Under the pieces are notes generated by a model that was given only the letters and a program-made list of their open reading frames with translations, searched no databases and was not told the origin of the DNA. A stretch of 64,000 nucleotides of DNA from Streptomyces sp. NBC_01244 (GTDB lineage: Bacteria > Actinomycetota > Actinomycetes > Streptomycetales > Streptomycetaceae): NCBI RefSeq assembly GCF_035987325.1, contig NZ_CP108488.1, positions 2,852,001 to 2,916,000 on the forward strand. The letters run 5' to 3'. Position 1 is the stretch's first letter, and each line of letters starts with the position of its first letter. Both the position numbers and the translations under genes were made by a program. Positions 43,514 through 51,663 of this stretch are shown piece by piece.

Positions 43514-44914
43514 TCAGACCGCCGGGACGCAGCGGCCCTCTTCGGTGCGGTACTGCCACTTGGCGCCGTCCGCGACGAGCTCCTTGACGGCGCGGACGAA
43601 GCGGTCCACGTGCTCGTCGGGGGTGCCGGCGCCGAAGCTGACGCGGATCGCGTTCAGGGACCGCTCCCCCGGGGCCGCCTCCGGGGCTCCGCACTCGCCC
43701 TGGGCCTGCGGCTCGCTGCCGAGCAGGGTGCGGACCAGCGGGTGGGCGCAGAACAGGCCGTCGCGGACGCCGATGCCGTACTCGGCGGAGAGCGCGGCCG
43801 CGAAGTGGGAGCTGTTCCAGCCGTCGACGACGAAGGAGATGACGCCCACGCGCGGGGCGTCGTCGCCGAAGAGGGACAGGACGCGGACCGCCGGGACCTC
43901 GGCGAGGCCTTCGCGGACCTTGGCGATGAGGTGCTGCTCGCGGGCGACGAGGTTCTCGAAGCCGGCCTCGTTCAGGGCCTTGCAGGCGGAGGCGATGGAG
44001 TAGACACCGATGACGTTCGGCGAGCCGGCCTCGTGGCGGGCGGCGGTGGTGTGCCACTCGACGTCCACGCCGCCGTCCTCGCGGCGGGCGACCTTGCGGG
44101 AGGCGCCGCCACCCGCGAGGTACGGCTCGGCCTCCTGCAGCCAGTCCGCGCGGCCGGCGAGCACGCCCGAGCCGAAGGGGGCGTAGAGCTTGTGTCCGGA
44201 GAAGGCGACCCAGTCCACATCGAGGTCCTGGACCGAGACGGGGTGGTGCGGGGCCAGCTGGGCGGCGTCCAGGACGATGCGGGCGCCGTGGGCGTGCGCG
44301 GCGGCGGCGAGTTCCTTGACGGGCCACAGCTCGCCGGTGACGTTGGAGGCTCCGGTGACGCAGACCAGCGCGGGGCCGTAAGGGTCACGGTCGGCCAGGG
44401 CGCGCTCCAGGGTGGCGACGGCCTCGTCCGGGGTGCGCGGGGCGTTGAGGTAGGTGACCTGGGCGTTCGTCCACGGGAGCAGTGAGGCGTGGTGCTCGGT
44501 CTCGAAGACGAAGACCTGGCAGTCGGCCGGGAGCACGGCGGCCAGCAGGTTGAGCGAGTCGGTGGTGGACCGGGTGAAGATCACCTGGTCGGAGGGGCGG
44601 CAGTCGAGGAACTCCGCGACCGTGACCCGGCTCTGCTCGAACAGGTCGGTGGAGAGCTGCGAGAGGTACCCGGCGCCGCGGTGGACGCTGCCGTAGTACG
44701 GGGCGTACGCGGCCACGTCGTCCCAGACCCGCTGCAGCGCGGGGGCGCTGGCCGCGTAGTCGAGGGCGGCGTAGGTGACCTCGCCGCCGGTGACGAGCGG
44801 CACGGTGACCTCGCGGCCGAGGACCGCCAGCGGCTCGGCACAGGCGGGGTCGAGGGCGGCGGCAGTGGCGGTGGCGACGCTGGAGTCAAAGGACGCGGAC
44901 AGGGTTGCGGACAT
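43514..44914 (-). CDS. PLP-dependent aminotransferase class V / cysteine-desulfurase-like enzyme
   Basis: 466 aa from ATG 44914 with GGGAGA upstream. PLP-binding K242 lies in VAFSGHKLYAPFGSGVL. IFTRSTTDSLNLL, FETEHHASLLPW, VTGASNVTGELWPV and VLDAAQLAPH are the class V motifs, and a SufS-like cysteine is in RDGLFCAHPLV. It is therefore a candidate cysteine desulfurase or C-S lyase. A SAM-IV riboswitch lies on the same strand about 290 bases upstream, linking it to sulfur amino-acid supply. The substrate is unproven. Confidence 0.88.
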   Translation of the reverse strand: MSATLSASFDSSVATATAAALDPACAEPLAVLGREVTVPLVTGGEVTYAALDYAASAPALQRVWDDVAAYAPYYGSVHRGAGYLSQLSTDLFEQSRVTVAEFLDCRPSDQVIFTRSTTDSLNLLAAVLPADCQVFVFETEHHASLLPWTNAQVTYLNAPRTPDEAVATLERALADRDPYGPALVCVTGASNVTGELWPVKELAAAAHAHGARIVLDAAQLAPHHPVSVQDLDVDWVAFSGHKLYAPFGSGVLAGRADWLQEAEPYLAGGGASRKVARREDGGVDVEWHTTAARHEAGSPNVIGVYSIASACKALNEAGFENLVAREQHLIAKVREGLAEVPAVRVLSLFGDDAPRVGVISFVVDGWNSSHFAAALSAEYGIGVRDGLFCAHPLVRTLLGSEPQAQGECGAPEAAPGERSLNAIRVSFGAGTPDEHVDRFVRAVKELVADGAKWQYRTEEGRCVPAV

Positions 44915-45202
44915 GGCGGTATCTCCCGGCAGGCAGGTGTGAATGGCTTCGGTGTGCCCGTACGCGGATACGGCGCTGCGGCCGTTCGGGGTACGGGAGT
45001 GCCCCGGAACGCGGATCGGCCGCCGCACACGGATGTGCTGCCGCAGGTGTGCTGCGGGTACGCGGAAGTGACCCTGTTCAGAGGGGTGAAGAAGGGGCGG
45101 AGTCGCCCTATCGCATTCGCTTGCTCACGGAAAACGCTCCTCGAGAGACCAGGACCCCTGGCGTTCGAGGGATCCGCGCTTGCCGTAGACCTCACTGCCT
45201 AC
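44915..45202. other. Spacer between SAM-IV aptamer and the PLP-enzyme gene
   Basis: 288 bases transcribed after the aptamer. No convincing ORF is present. A very short minus-strand frame (VSKRMR, stop) preceded by GGAG lies near 45094-45140 and could be a regulatory mini-ORF. The length suggests an expression platform or a separate promoter within it. Confidence 0.35.
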
Positions 45203-45293
45203 GACCTGGTCATCACCCGGGGCACCCCGCCACGGAAGGAGGGTTGCCGGACAGCAAGCCGGGGCCTAAACGCTGTCACTCGTGACCTGAGGA
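45203..45293 (-). promoter_or_regulatory. SAM-IV riboswitch
   Basis: Reading the minus strand from about 45293, the sequence has GGTCACGAGTGACAGC, then GCCCCGGCTTGCTGTCCGGC, AACCCTCC, GGCGGGGTGCCCCGGGTGA and TGACCAGG. This is the conserved core of the SAM-IV aptamer, which is largely confined to actinobacteria and found upstream of methionine or sulfur metabolism genes. The opening GGTC pairs with the closing GACC. It should reduce expression of the downstream PLP enzyme when S-adenosylmethionine is abundant. Confidence 0.88.
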
Positions 45294-45323
45294 GCATCCT
45301 GCCACATGATCTTCCGAACGCAA

Positions 45324-45352
45324 GACCCCGGTCCACATGGCGGACCGGGGTC
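45324..45352 (-). terminator. Terminator of trpD
   Basis: An 11-bp perfect stem (45324-45334 with 45342-45352) with a seven-base loop lies about 100 bases beyond the trpD stop and just upstream of the SAM-IV aptamer on the same strand. Confidence 0.78.
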
Positions 45353-45384
45353 GTTGCTTGATCTTGGCCGGATCCCGTCGGAAC

Positions 45385-45448
45385 GGTCACCGGCCGCAGC
45401 GGTCACCGGCCGCAGCGGTCACCGGCCGCAGCGGTCACCGGCCGCAGC
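45385..45448. repeat. Four perfect 16-bp tandem repeats next to trpD
   Basis: The unit GGTCACCGGCCGCAGC occurs four times without mismatch (45385, 45401, 45417, 45433) and ends two bases before the trpD stop codon. Perfect identity suggests recent expansion and likely copy-number variation between strains. Confidence 0.9.
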
Positions 45449-45450
45449 GG

Positions 45451-46515
45451 CTACGCGTTGCTCGCCGCCGCCCAGCGGGCCAGCGCCGCCCGGGCCGCGC
45501 CCGAGTCCACCGCCTCCGCCGCCCGTACGACACCGGCGGCGAGCTGCTCCTCCAAGGTGCCCGTGCCCGGGTCCAGGGCGACCAGGGCCGCCGCCGAGTT
45601 CAGCAGCACCGCGTCGCGCACGGGGCCGGTCTCGCCGGCCAGGAGGCGGCGGGCCACGTCGGCGTTGAACGAGGCGTCCGCCCCGGCCAGGGCGGAGACC
45701 GGAACCAGCGGGATGCCGATGTCGCGCGGGTCGAAGCCCTGCTCCCTGACCTCGCCGTCGCGGACCCACCAGACCCGGGAGGTCGCCGTGGTGGTGAGCT
45801 CGTCGAGCCCGTCGTCACCGCGGAAGACGAGCGCCGAGGAGCCCCGCTCCGCCAGGACGCCCGCGACGATCGGCGCCACCCGCGCGTCGGCCACACCGGT
45901 GGCCTGCGCCCGGACCCGCGCCGGGTTGGTCAGCGGGCCGAGGAAGTTGAAGGTGGTCCGGATGCCCAGTTCCCGGCGGGCCGCCGCCACGTGCCGTAGC
46001 GCGGGGTGGAACTTGACCGCGAAGCAGAAGGTGATCCCGGCTTCCTCGGCCACCTCCACGACCCGCGCGGGGGTGAGGTCGAGGTTGACGCCCAGCTTCT
46101 CCAGGACGTCCGAGGAGCCGCTCGCGGAGGACGCGGCCCGGTTGCCGTGCTTGACCACCTTGGCGCCCGTACCGGCCACCACGATGGCCGACATCGTGGA
46201 GATGTTGACCGTCTTGGCCCCGTCGCCGCCGGTGCCGACGATGTCCACCGTCCGGCCCGGCACCTCGATCAGGTTGGCGTGTTCGTACATGGCGCGGACC
46301 AGGCCGTTGATCTCGGCCACGGTCTCCCCCTTGGCCCGCAGGGCGACGGCGAAGCCGGCGATCTGGGCGTCGGTGGCTTCCCCGCGCATGATCCGGTCCA
46401 TGGCCCAGGCCGTGTCGTCGGCGCCGAGGTCACGGCCGGTCAGCAGGGCGTCCAGAAGGCCCGGCCAGCCGCGGGCCGCCACGCTGTCGCCGCCTGCCGG
46501 GGTCACCAGGTTCAT
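45451..46515 (-). CDS. trpD: Anthranilate phosphoribosyltransferase
   Basis: 354 aa enzyme of the second tryptophan step. The PRPP-binding [17 protein letters not shown] and [22 protein letters not shown] motifs are intact, with [39 protein letters not shown] downstream in sequence. It lies 28 kb from trpEG and has its own terminator, so the trp genes are scattered. It stands next to the cytochrome bc1 genes as in mycobacteria (Rv2192c beside ctaE, recalled). Confidence 0.95.
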   Translation of the reverse strand: MNLVTPAGGDSVAARGWPGLLDALLTGRDLGADDTAWAMDRIMRGEATDAQIAGFAVALRAKGETVAEINGLVRAMYEHANLIEVPGRTVDIVGTGGDGAKTVNISTMSAIVVAGTGAKVVKHGNRAASSASGSSDVLEKLGVNLDLTPARVVEVAEEAGITFCFAVKFHPALRHVAAARRELGIRTTFNFLGPLTNPARVRAQATGVADARVAPIVAGVLAERGSSALVFRGDDGLDELTTTATSRVWWVRDGEVREQGFDPRDIGIPLVPVSALAGADASFNADVARRLLAGETGPVRDAVLLNSAAALVALDPGTGTLEEQLAAGVVRAAEAVDSGAARAALARWAAASNA

Positions 46516-46592
46516 GGTCCGCTCCTGCTGCTCATCGAGGATTCCACGTCGAATGGGAAGGGGATCAGCCTATCCAGCCCCGGGGACGGCAA

Positions 46593-46623
46593 AGAGCCCC
46601 GTCCAGACACTGGACGGGGCTCT
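46593..46623 (-). terminator. Terminator of the ctaE-qcrCAB operon
   Basis: A perfect 13-bp stem (46593-46605 with 46611-46623) and a five-base loop lie 118 bases beyond the qcrB stop, ahead of trpD. Confidence 0.85.
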
Positions 46624-46740
46624 CGCCGTGGCGACACCAGGACTGACCGAAATCAGTCCCTCAAGCAGTCATGCGTGGTGCGTACTGCGCCTGCGTGAAT
46701 CTTGAAGCGTATGAAGCGTGTGAAGCCGTGATGCGGGAGA

Positions 46741-48369
46741 TCAGTGGTGGCCGTGGCCGCTCTGGATCTCCTTGTACTCCTCGACCGTGGGCTTCGGGAT
46801 CTGGTTGTTCTCCCCGAAGTAGCCCTTGCTGAGCTTGACGCGGAGCTTCTCCAGCGACTTCACCTTGCGCTCGACACCGTTCTCGTCGACCGTGGGGCCG
46901 ATCTCGACGGGCTCGTACTGCTCGTGCGAGGTGAGCGTGTGCAGCTTGCCCTGCGAGAGCGGCTCGTGGACCTCGACGAACTCACCGTGCGGCAGACGCT
47001 TGATGACGCCGGTCTCGCGACCGTGCAGCACCTTGTCGTTGTCCCGGCGCTGCAGGCCGAGGCAGATCCGCTTGGTGATGACGAACGCGATGACCGGTCC
47101 GACGAAGAACCCGATGCGGGCGAACCAGGTGATCGAGTTGATCGACAGGTGGAAGTACTGCGCGAACAGGTCGTTTCCACCGGCGATCAGCAGGATGACG
47201 TACCACGTCAGCCATGCCACACCGAAGGCCGTGCGCGTCGGGGCGTTGCGCGGGCGGTCCAGGATGTGGTGCTCGCGCTTGTCCCCGGTGACCCAGGACT
47301 CGATGAACGGGTAGACCGCGATCACAGCCAGGACCAGCGGGAAGATCACCAGCGGGATGAAGACACCCAGGACGAGGGTGTGGCCCCACAGGTTGATCTC
47401 CCAGCCCGGCATGGCACGGATGAGCCCCTCGGAGAAGCCCATGTACCAGTCGGGCTGCGCACCGGTGGACACGTGGTCCGGACGGTACGGGCCGAGCGCC
47501 CAGATCGGGTTGATCGTGGCGATCGCCGAGACGACCGCGATGACACCGAAGACCAGGAAGAAGAAGCCTCCGGCCTTGGCCATGTAGACCGGGAGCAGCG
47601 GCATGCCGACGACGTTCTTCTCGGTCCGGCCGGGGCCCGCGTACTGGGTGTGCTTGTGATAGATCACCAGGATCAGGTGGGCCACCAGCAGGCCCATCAT
47701 GATGCCGGGCAGCAGCAGGATGTGGACCGAGTAGAACCGGGCCACGAAGTCGCCGCCGGGGAACTCTCCGCCGAACAGGAAGAACGACAGGTACGTGCCG
47801 ACGATCGGCACGGCCAGGACCGCGCCCTCCATGAAGCGGACACCGGTGCCCGAGAGCAGGTCGTCCGGCAGGGAGTAGCCGGTGAAACCGGTGAACATGC
47901 CGAGGACCAGCAGCAGGAAGCCGAAGACCCAGTTCACCTCGCGCGGCTTGCGGAACGCGCCGGTGAAGAAGACGCGCATCATGTGCACGAGCATCGCCGC
48001 GATGAAGATCAGCGCCGCCCAGTGGTGGATCTGCCGGATGAGCAGGCCGCCGCGGACGTCGAAGCTGATGTGGAGCGTCGAGGAGAAGGCCTCTGACATC
48101 GTGACGCCCTGCATGGGGACGTACGAGCCGTGGTACACGACCTCGTTCATGCTCGGGTGGAAGAACAGCGTCAGGTACACACCCGTGAGGATGAGGATGA
48201 TGAAGCTGTAGAGGCAGATCTCGCCGAGCATGAAGGACCAGTGGTCCGGGAAGATCTTGCGCATGTTGGACTTGGCGAGGCTGTAGATGCCCAGCCGGCC
48301 GTCGGCCCAGTCGGCTACGCGCTCGCCGGCCGGAGCCTTGCGCTCTTTGGTTTGAGTGGCAGTGCTCAT
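46741..48369 (-). CDS. qcrB: Cytochrome bc1 complex cytochrome b subunit QcrB
   Basis: 542 aa, membrane-embedded. It carries the two b-type hemes and quinol sites of the actinobacterial bcc complex, which forms a supercomplex with the aa3 oxidase. Histidine-bearing helices (IRQIHHWAALIFIAAMLVHMMRVFF; FYSVHILLLPGIMMGLLVAHLILV) and the quinol-oxidation loop as PDWY (QPDWYMGFSEG, where most have PEWY) are seen. The C-terminal 130 residues form the extra cytoplasmic tail typical of actinobacteria. Its start overlaps the qcrA stop (ATGA). Confidence 0.96.
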   Translation of the reverse strand: MSTATQTKERKAPAGERVADWADGRLGIYSLAKSNMRKIFPDHWSFMLGEICLYSFIILILTGVYLTLFFHPSMNEVVYHGSYVPMQGVTMSEAFSSTLHISFDVRGGLLIRQIHHWAALIFIAAMLVHMMRVFFTGAFRKPREVNWVFGFLLLVLGMFTGFTGYSLPDDLLSGTGVRFMEGAVLAVPIVGTYLSFFLFGGEFPGGDFVARFYSVHILLLPGIMMGLLVAHLILVIYHKHTQYAGPGRTEKNVVGMPLLPVYMAKAGGFFFLVFGVIAVVSAIATINPIWALGPYRPDHVSTGAQPDWYMGFSEGLIRAMPGWEINLWGHTLVLGVFIPLVIFPLVLAVIAVYPFIESWVTGDKREHHILDRPRNAPTRTAFGVAWLTWYVILLIAGGNDLFAQYFHLSINSITWFARIGFFVGPVIAFVITKRICLGLQRRDNDKVLHGRETGVIKRLPHGEFVEVHEPLSQGKLHTLTSHEQYEPVEIGPTVDENGVERKVKSLEKLRVKLSKGYFGENNQIPKPTVEEYKEIQSGHGHH

Positions 48370-49427
48370 CCGCGCTCCCAGAAAGAGGGACCGACGGGCT
48401 CTTCGAAGTCGCCGAGCGCCTCGAGGAAACCTTCGTCATTGACGCCGATCCGCAGCTGCGGGAGCGCGTGACCAGCCGGGCCGAAGATGACTCGGGCGCC
48501 GTCGGAGAGGTCGAAGGTGGACTGGTGGCACGGGCAGAGCACGTGGTGCGACTGCTGCTCGTACAGGCTGATCGGGCAGCCGACGTGGGTGCAGATCTTG
48601 GAGTAGGCCACGATCCCGTCGTGGGACCACTCCAGTTCCTTCTTGTCCTTGATGTTCTCCGGCTGGATGCGGACGATCATCAGGGCGGCCTTGGCGATCT
48701 GCGTCTGGAAGTCGTGCGCGTGCTCCTCCAGGCCTTCCGGCATGGCGAAGGTCAGCGAGCCGACGACGATGTCCTCGGGACGGAGCGGCTCCATCGTGTT
48801 CTGGTTGATGAGCATCTTGCCCTTCGCCCAGATGGTCTTGCGCAGCTTGTCCTCGGGCAGCGGGCCGAGGTCGCGCAGGATCACGACGGCGGAGAGCGGC
48901 AGCAGGGCCAGCGCACCGAACATCGTGTTGCGGATGAGCGGGCGGCGGCCGATGGCCGACTCGCGCGCGCCGTCCGCGAAGTCCTGCATGACCTGCGCCT
49001 TGAGCTCGGGCGAGGCCGCGATCTCGTGGCGCTCGTCGGCGACCTCCGCGTCGGACATCAGGGTGCGGGCCCAGTGGACCGCGCCCGCGCCGATGCAGAA
49101 GAGGGCCGTGCCGAGGCTCACGCCGAGGGCGAAGTTGAGAGCGCTCACCTTCCCGATGGGGAAGATGTAGACGATCTTGTCGACCGGCAGGGTCACGAAC
49201 GAGGCGATGAAGGCGATCGTGGCCAGCATCGACAGGGTGAACAGGAAGGCCACCGTGCGCTCGGAGCGCTTCGCGGCCCGCTCGTCGATGTCCTGGATCC
49301 GCGGCCGGTGGACCGGCAGGCCGGGGTCGGCGAACGGGTCGCTGTCCGGCACTGCCGCGGCACCGTGGTGCGCGTCGCCCTGCTCGCTCGGCAGGTGGTT
49401 CTCTTCGGGAATGTCTTGGCTACTCAT
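48366..49427 (-). CDS. qcrA: Rieske iron-sulfur subunit QcrA
   Basis: 353 aa. Three membrane helices precede a Rieske domain at the C-terminus with the two cluster boxes CTHVGCPISLY and CPCHQSTFDLSDG, which ligate a 2Fe-2S cluster by two Cys and two His. The long N-terminal extension with several helices is the actinobacterial form. It overlaps qcrC and qcrB by four bases on each side, so the three genes are translated as one unit. Confidence 0.96.
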   Translation of the reverse strand: MSSQDIPEENHLPSEQGDAHHGAAAVPDSDPFADPGLPVHRPRIQDIDERAAKRSERTVAFLFTLSMLATIAFIASFVTLPVDKIVYIFPIGKVSALNFALGVSLGTALFCIGAGAVHWARTLMSDAEVADERHEIAASPELKAQVMQDFADGARESAIGRRPLIRNTMFGALALLPLSAVVILRDLGPLPEDKLRKTIWAKGKMLINQNTMEPLRPEDIVVGSLTFAMPEGLEEHAHDFQTQIAKAALMIVRIQPENIKDKKELEWSHDGIVAYSKICTHVGCPISLYEQQSHHVLCPCHQSTFDLSDGARVIFGPAGHALPQLRIGVNDEGFLEALGDFEEPVGPSFWERG

Positions 49428-50233
49428 GACTTCTTGGCCTTAGCGGTGTGGGCCGCGACCCAGACGGCGACAGCGATCAGCGCACCCAGTCCGAAGATCC
49501 AGCCGAAGAGACCCTCGGAGACGGGGCCGAGGCCACCGAGCTTGAGGCCACCGGGGCTGGTCGACTTCTCGCCGTTCACGTGCTGGAGGTACGCGATGAT
49601 GTCCTTCTTCTGCTTCTCCGGCATGGTGCTGTCGGGGAAGGAGGGCATGTTCTGCGGGCCGGTGAGCATGGCCTCGTAGACGTGCTTCGGCTCGACACCC
49701 TCAAGGTTGGGGGCGTACTTGCCGTTCGTCAGTGCGCCGCCCTCGCCGGTGAAGTTGTGGCACTGCGCGCAGTTGTTGCGGAACAGTTCGCCACCCTTCG
49801 CGATGTCGGCACCCGCCGGGTCGTACTGCTTCTCGGACGGCACGATCGGGCCGGCGCCGAGGGACGCGATGTACGCGGCGAGCTGGTCGGTCTGCGCCTG
49901 GGTGTAGATGACGGGCTTCTTCGGCACCTGGGCGCCGGGCTGCTGGGCGGGCATACGGCCCGTCATCACCTGGAAGTCGACGGCAGCGGAGCCGACGCCT
50001 ACCAGGCTGGGGCCGTCAGAGGAACCCTGACCGCCGGTTCCGTGGCAGCTTGCGCAGCCGACGGCGTAGAGCTTCTGGCCCTCCTCGATGGCGAGGGACT
50101 GGACGGTTTCGTCGGCCTTCGCATTGCCCGCGGGCGCGAAGGCGGAGTACAGCCCCCCGGTAACCGCCAGCGCGAAGAGTAGAACGACGACCGCCGCCAG
50201 CGGATGGCGTCGTCGTGCGGAGAGCTTTTTCAC
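49424..50233 (-). CDS. qcrC: Diheme cytochrome c subunit QcrC
   Basis: 269 aa. There is an N-terminal signal anchor and two c-type heme sites (CASCHG and CAQCHN), followed by a C-terminal membrane helix. In actinobacteria QcrC replaces soluble cytochrome c and wires the bc1 complex directly to cytochrome aa3. It is 76 bases downstream of ctaE in the same operon. Confidence 0.96.
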   Translation of the reverse strand: MKKLSARRRHPLAAVVVLLFALAVTGGLYSAFAPAGNAKADETVQSLAIEEGQKLYAVGCASCHGTGGQGSSDGPSLVGVGSAAVDFQVMTGRMPAQQPGAQVPKKPVIYTQAQTDQLAAYIASLGAGPIVPSEKQYDPAGADIAKGGELFRNNCAQCHNFTGEGGALTNGKYAPNLEGVEPKHVYEAMLTGPQNMPSFPDSTMPEKQKKDIIAYLQHVNGEKSTSPGGLKLGGLGPVSEGLFGWIFGLGALIAVAVWVAAHTAKAKKS

Positions 50234-50309
50234 GGATTACCCCGGTGTCAGGATCTTCTGCGTCGGTGTGTCTGGATGGAGTGCCGGGTCCCGCCCGGCG
50301 ACGTGTTCG

Positions 50310-50930
50310 CTACTTGATCAGGTAGATCGTCGCGAAGAGGCCGATCCAGACGACATCGACGAAGTGCCAGTAGTAGGACACGACGATGGCCGACGTGGCC
50401 TGTTCGTGGGTGAACCTCTTGGCCGCGTACGTCCGGCCGAGGACCAGCAGGAAGGCGATGAGACCGCCCGTCACGTGCAGACCGTGGAAGCCGGTGGTCA
50501 GGTAGAAGACCGAGCCGTACGGACCGGACGAGAGGCTCATGCCCTCGTGCTTGACCAGCTCGGTGTACTCGAACACCTGGCCGCCAATGAAGATCGCACC
50601 CATGACGAACGTGATGATGAACCACGTCCTGAGCTTCTTCACGTCCCCGCGCTCGGCGGCGAATACGCCGAGCTGGCAGGTGAGCGAGGAAAGCACCAGG
50701 ATCGTCGTGTTCGTCGCCGAGAAGGGCAGATTCAAGGCCGAAGCCTGTTCTGTCCAGTACTCGGCGCCTGTCACGGATCGCAGGGTGAAGTACATCGCGA
50801 AGAGGGCCGCGAAGAACATCAGCTCGGAACTCAACCAGATGATGGTTCCCACGCTGACGAGGTTCGGCCTGTTGACCGTCGGGTGCGCGTGCCCGGTATC
50901 TACTGTCGTTGCTGTCGCCACGACCGACAT
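50310..50930 (-). CDS. ctaE: Cytochrome c oxidase subunit III CtaE
   Basis: 206 aa with five membrane helices, the short form of subunit III. Conserved segments include [29 protein letters not shown] [18 protein letters not shown] and [20 protein letters not shown], then [21 protein letters not shown] at the C-terminus. It is the first gene of the ctaE-qcrCAB operon. The other oxidase genes (ctaC, ctaD, ctaF) form a separate operon 2 kb to the right. Confidence 0.95.
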   Translation of the reverse strand: MSVVATATTVDTGHAHPTVNRPNLVSVGTIIWLSSELMFFAALFAMYFTLRSVTGAEYWTEQASALNLPFSATNTTILVLSSLTCQLGVFAAERGDVKKLRTWFIITFVMGAIFIGGQVFEYTELVKHEGMSLSSGPYGSVFYLTTGFHGLHVTGGLIAFLLVLGRTYAAKRFTHEQATSAIVVSYYWHFVDVVWIGLFATIYLIK

Positions 50931-51141
50931 TATGTCGGTCCCTTATCCCGCCCTCACCCCGGGGGGTGCCGTTCGGAGTGTCAGGGGCGTGTGCAAGGCC
51001 CGAACGGCCCATCAGATCGCCCTTCGGACGCCGCCGGCCATCCCTCGGGCGATGCTGTGCGAACCGATGTTGACACCGGGTCGGACGGAGTAGCATCCCG
51101 CGCAACATCAACGTGATTCACGGGACACGTGGAGGAACGAA

Positions 51142-51543
51142 ATGCGGGCGACTGCGCGGGTTCTGGTCTACAGCGACGACGCGGGCACCCGGGAGCAGGT
51201 GCGGCTTGCGGCCGGGCGCAGGCCGGCCGCCGACCTGCCGCCGGTGGAGTTCCTGGAGTGCGCCACGCTGCCGGCCGTCCTGAAGGAACTGGACGCGGGC
51301 GGCATCGACGTGTGCGTGCTGGACGGCGAGGCGGTTCCGGCCGGGGGCATGGGCGTGTGCCGGCAGATCAAGGACGAGATCTTCCAGTGCCCGCCCGTAC
51401 TGCTCCTGATGGGCCGTCCGCAGGACGCCTGGCTGGCCACCTGGAGCCGCGCGGACGCCGCGGTCACCCTTCCGGTTGATCCGGTGGACTTCGCGCAGGC
51501 CCTGGCGGGTCTGCTGCGCGCGCGGCTCTCCCCGGCGGCGTGA
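51142..51543 (+). CDS. Degenerate receiver-domain-like protein
   Basis: 133 aa with a CheY-like fold pattern: VLVYSDDAGTREQVR (acidic pair), DVCVLDGEAVPAGGMG (Asp at the phospho-acceptor place), PPVLLLMGRPQDAW and VTLPVDPVDFAQALAGLL. The conserved Lys before the last helix is replaced (TLPVDP instead of KP), so it may not be a normal phospho-switch. It is divergent from ctaE and stands alone. A role in respiration is suggested only by position. Confidence 0.72.
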   Translation: MRATARVLVYSDDAGTREQVRLAAGRRPAADLPPVEFLECATLPAVLKELDAGGIDVCVLDGEAVPAGGMGVCRQIKDEIFQCPPVLLLMGRPQDAWLATWSRADAAVTLPVDPVDFAQALAGLLRARLSPAA

Positions 51544-51585
51544 CGGGGGCTGTACGCCCCGCACAGCCTCTTACCGGCGCATAGC

Positions 51586-51628
51586 GGGGCACGGGTGCCC
51601 GTACGGTCCGTACGGGCACCCGTGCCCC
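51586..51628. terminator. Bidirectional terminator
   Basis: A 21-bp inverted repeat (51586-51606 with 51608-51628) lies between the convergent receiver-like and L,D-transpeptidase genes. A small terminal loop forms by opening the innermost pairs. Confidence 0.82.
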
Positions 51629-51663
51629 GTTCCCGGCCTCTCCCGGCGCTCCTGGCCCGGTGG

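Noticed and set aside
43514..44914. Calling the PLP enzyme firmly SufS or EgtE
   Set aside because: Class V motifs and a SufS-like cysteine are present, but there is no suf or egt operon around it, so only a general call is justified.
46741..48369. A b6f-type split cytochrome b
   Set aside because: The protein is a single 542-aa chain with QcrA and QcrC beside it, the normal actinobacterial bcc arrangement.
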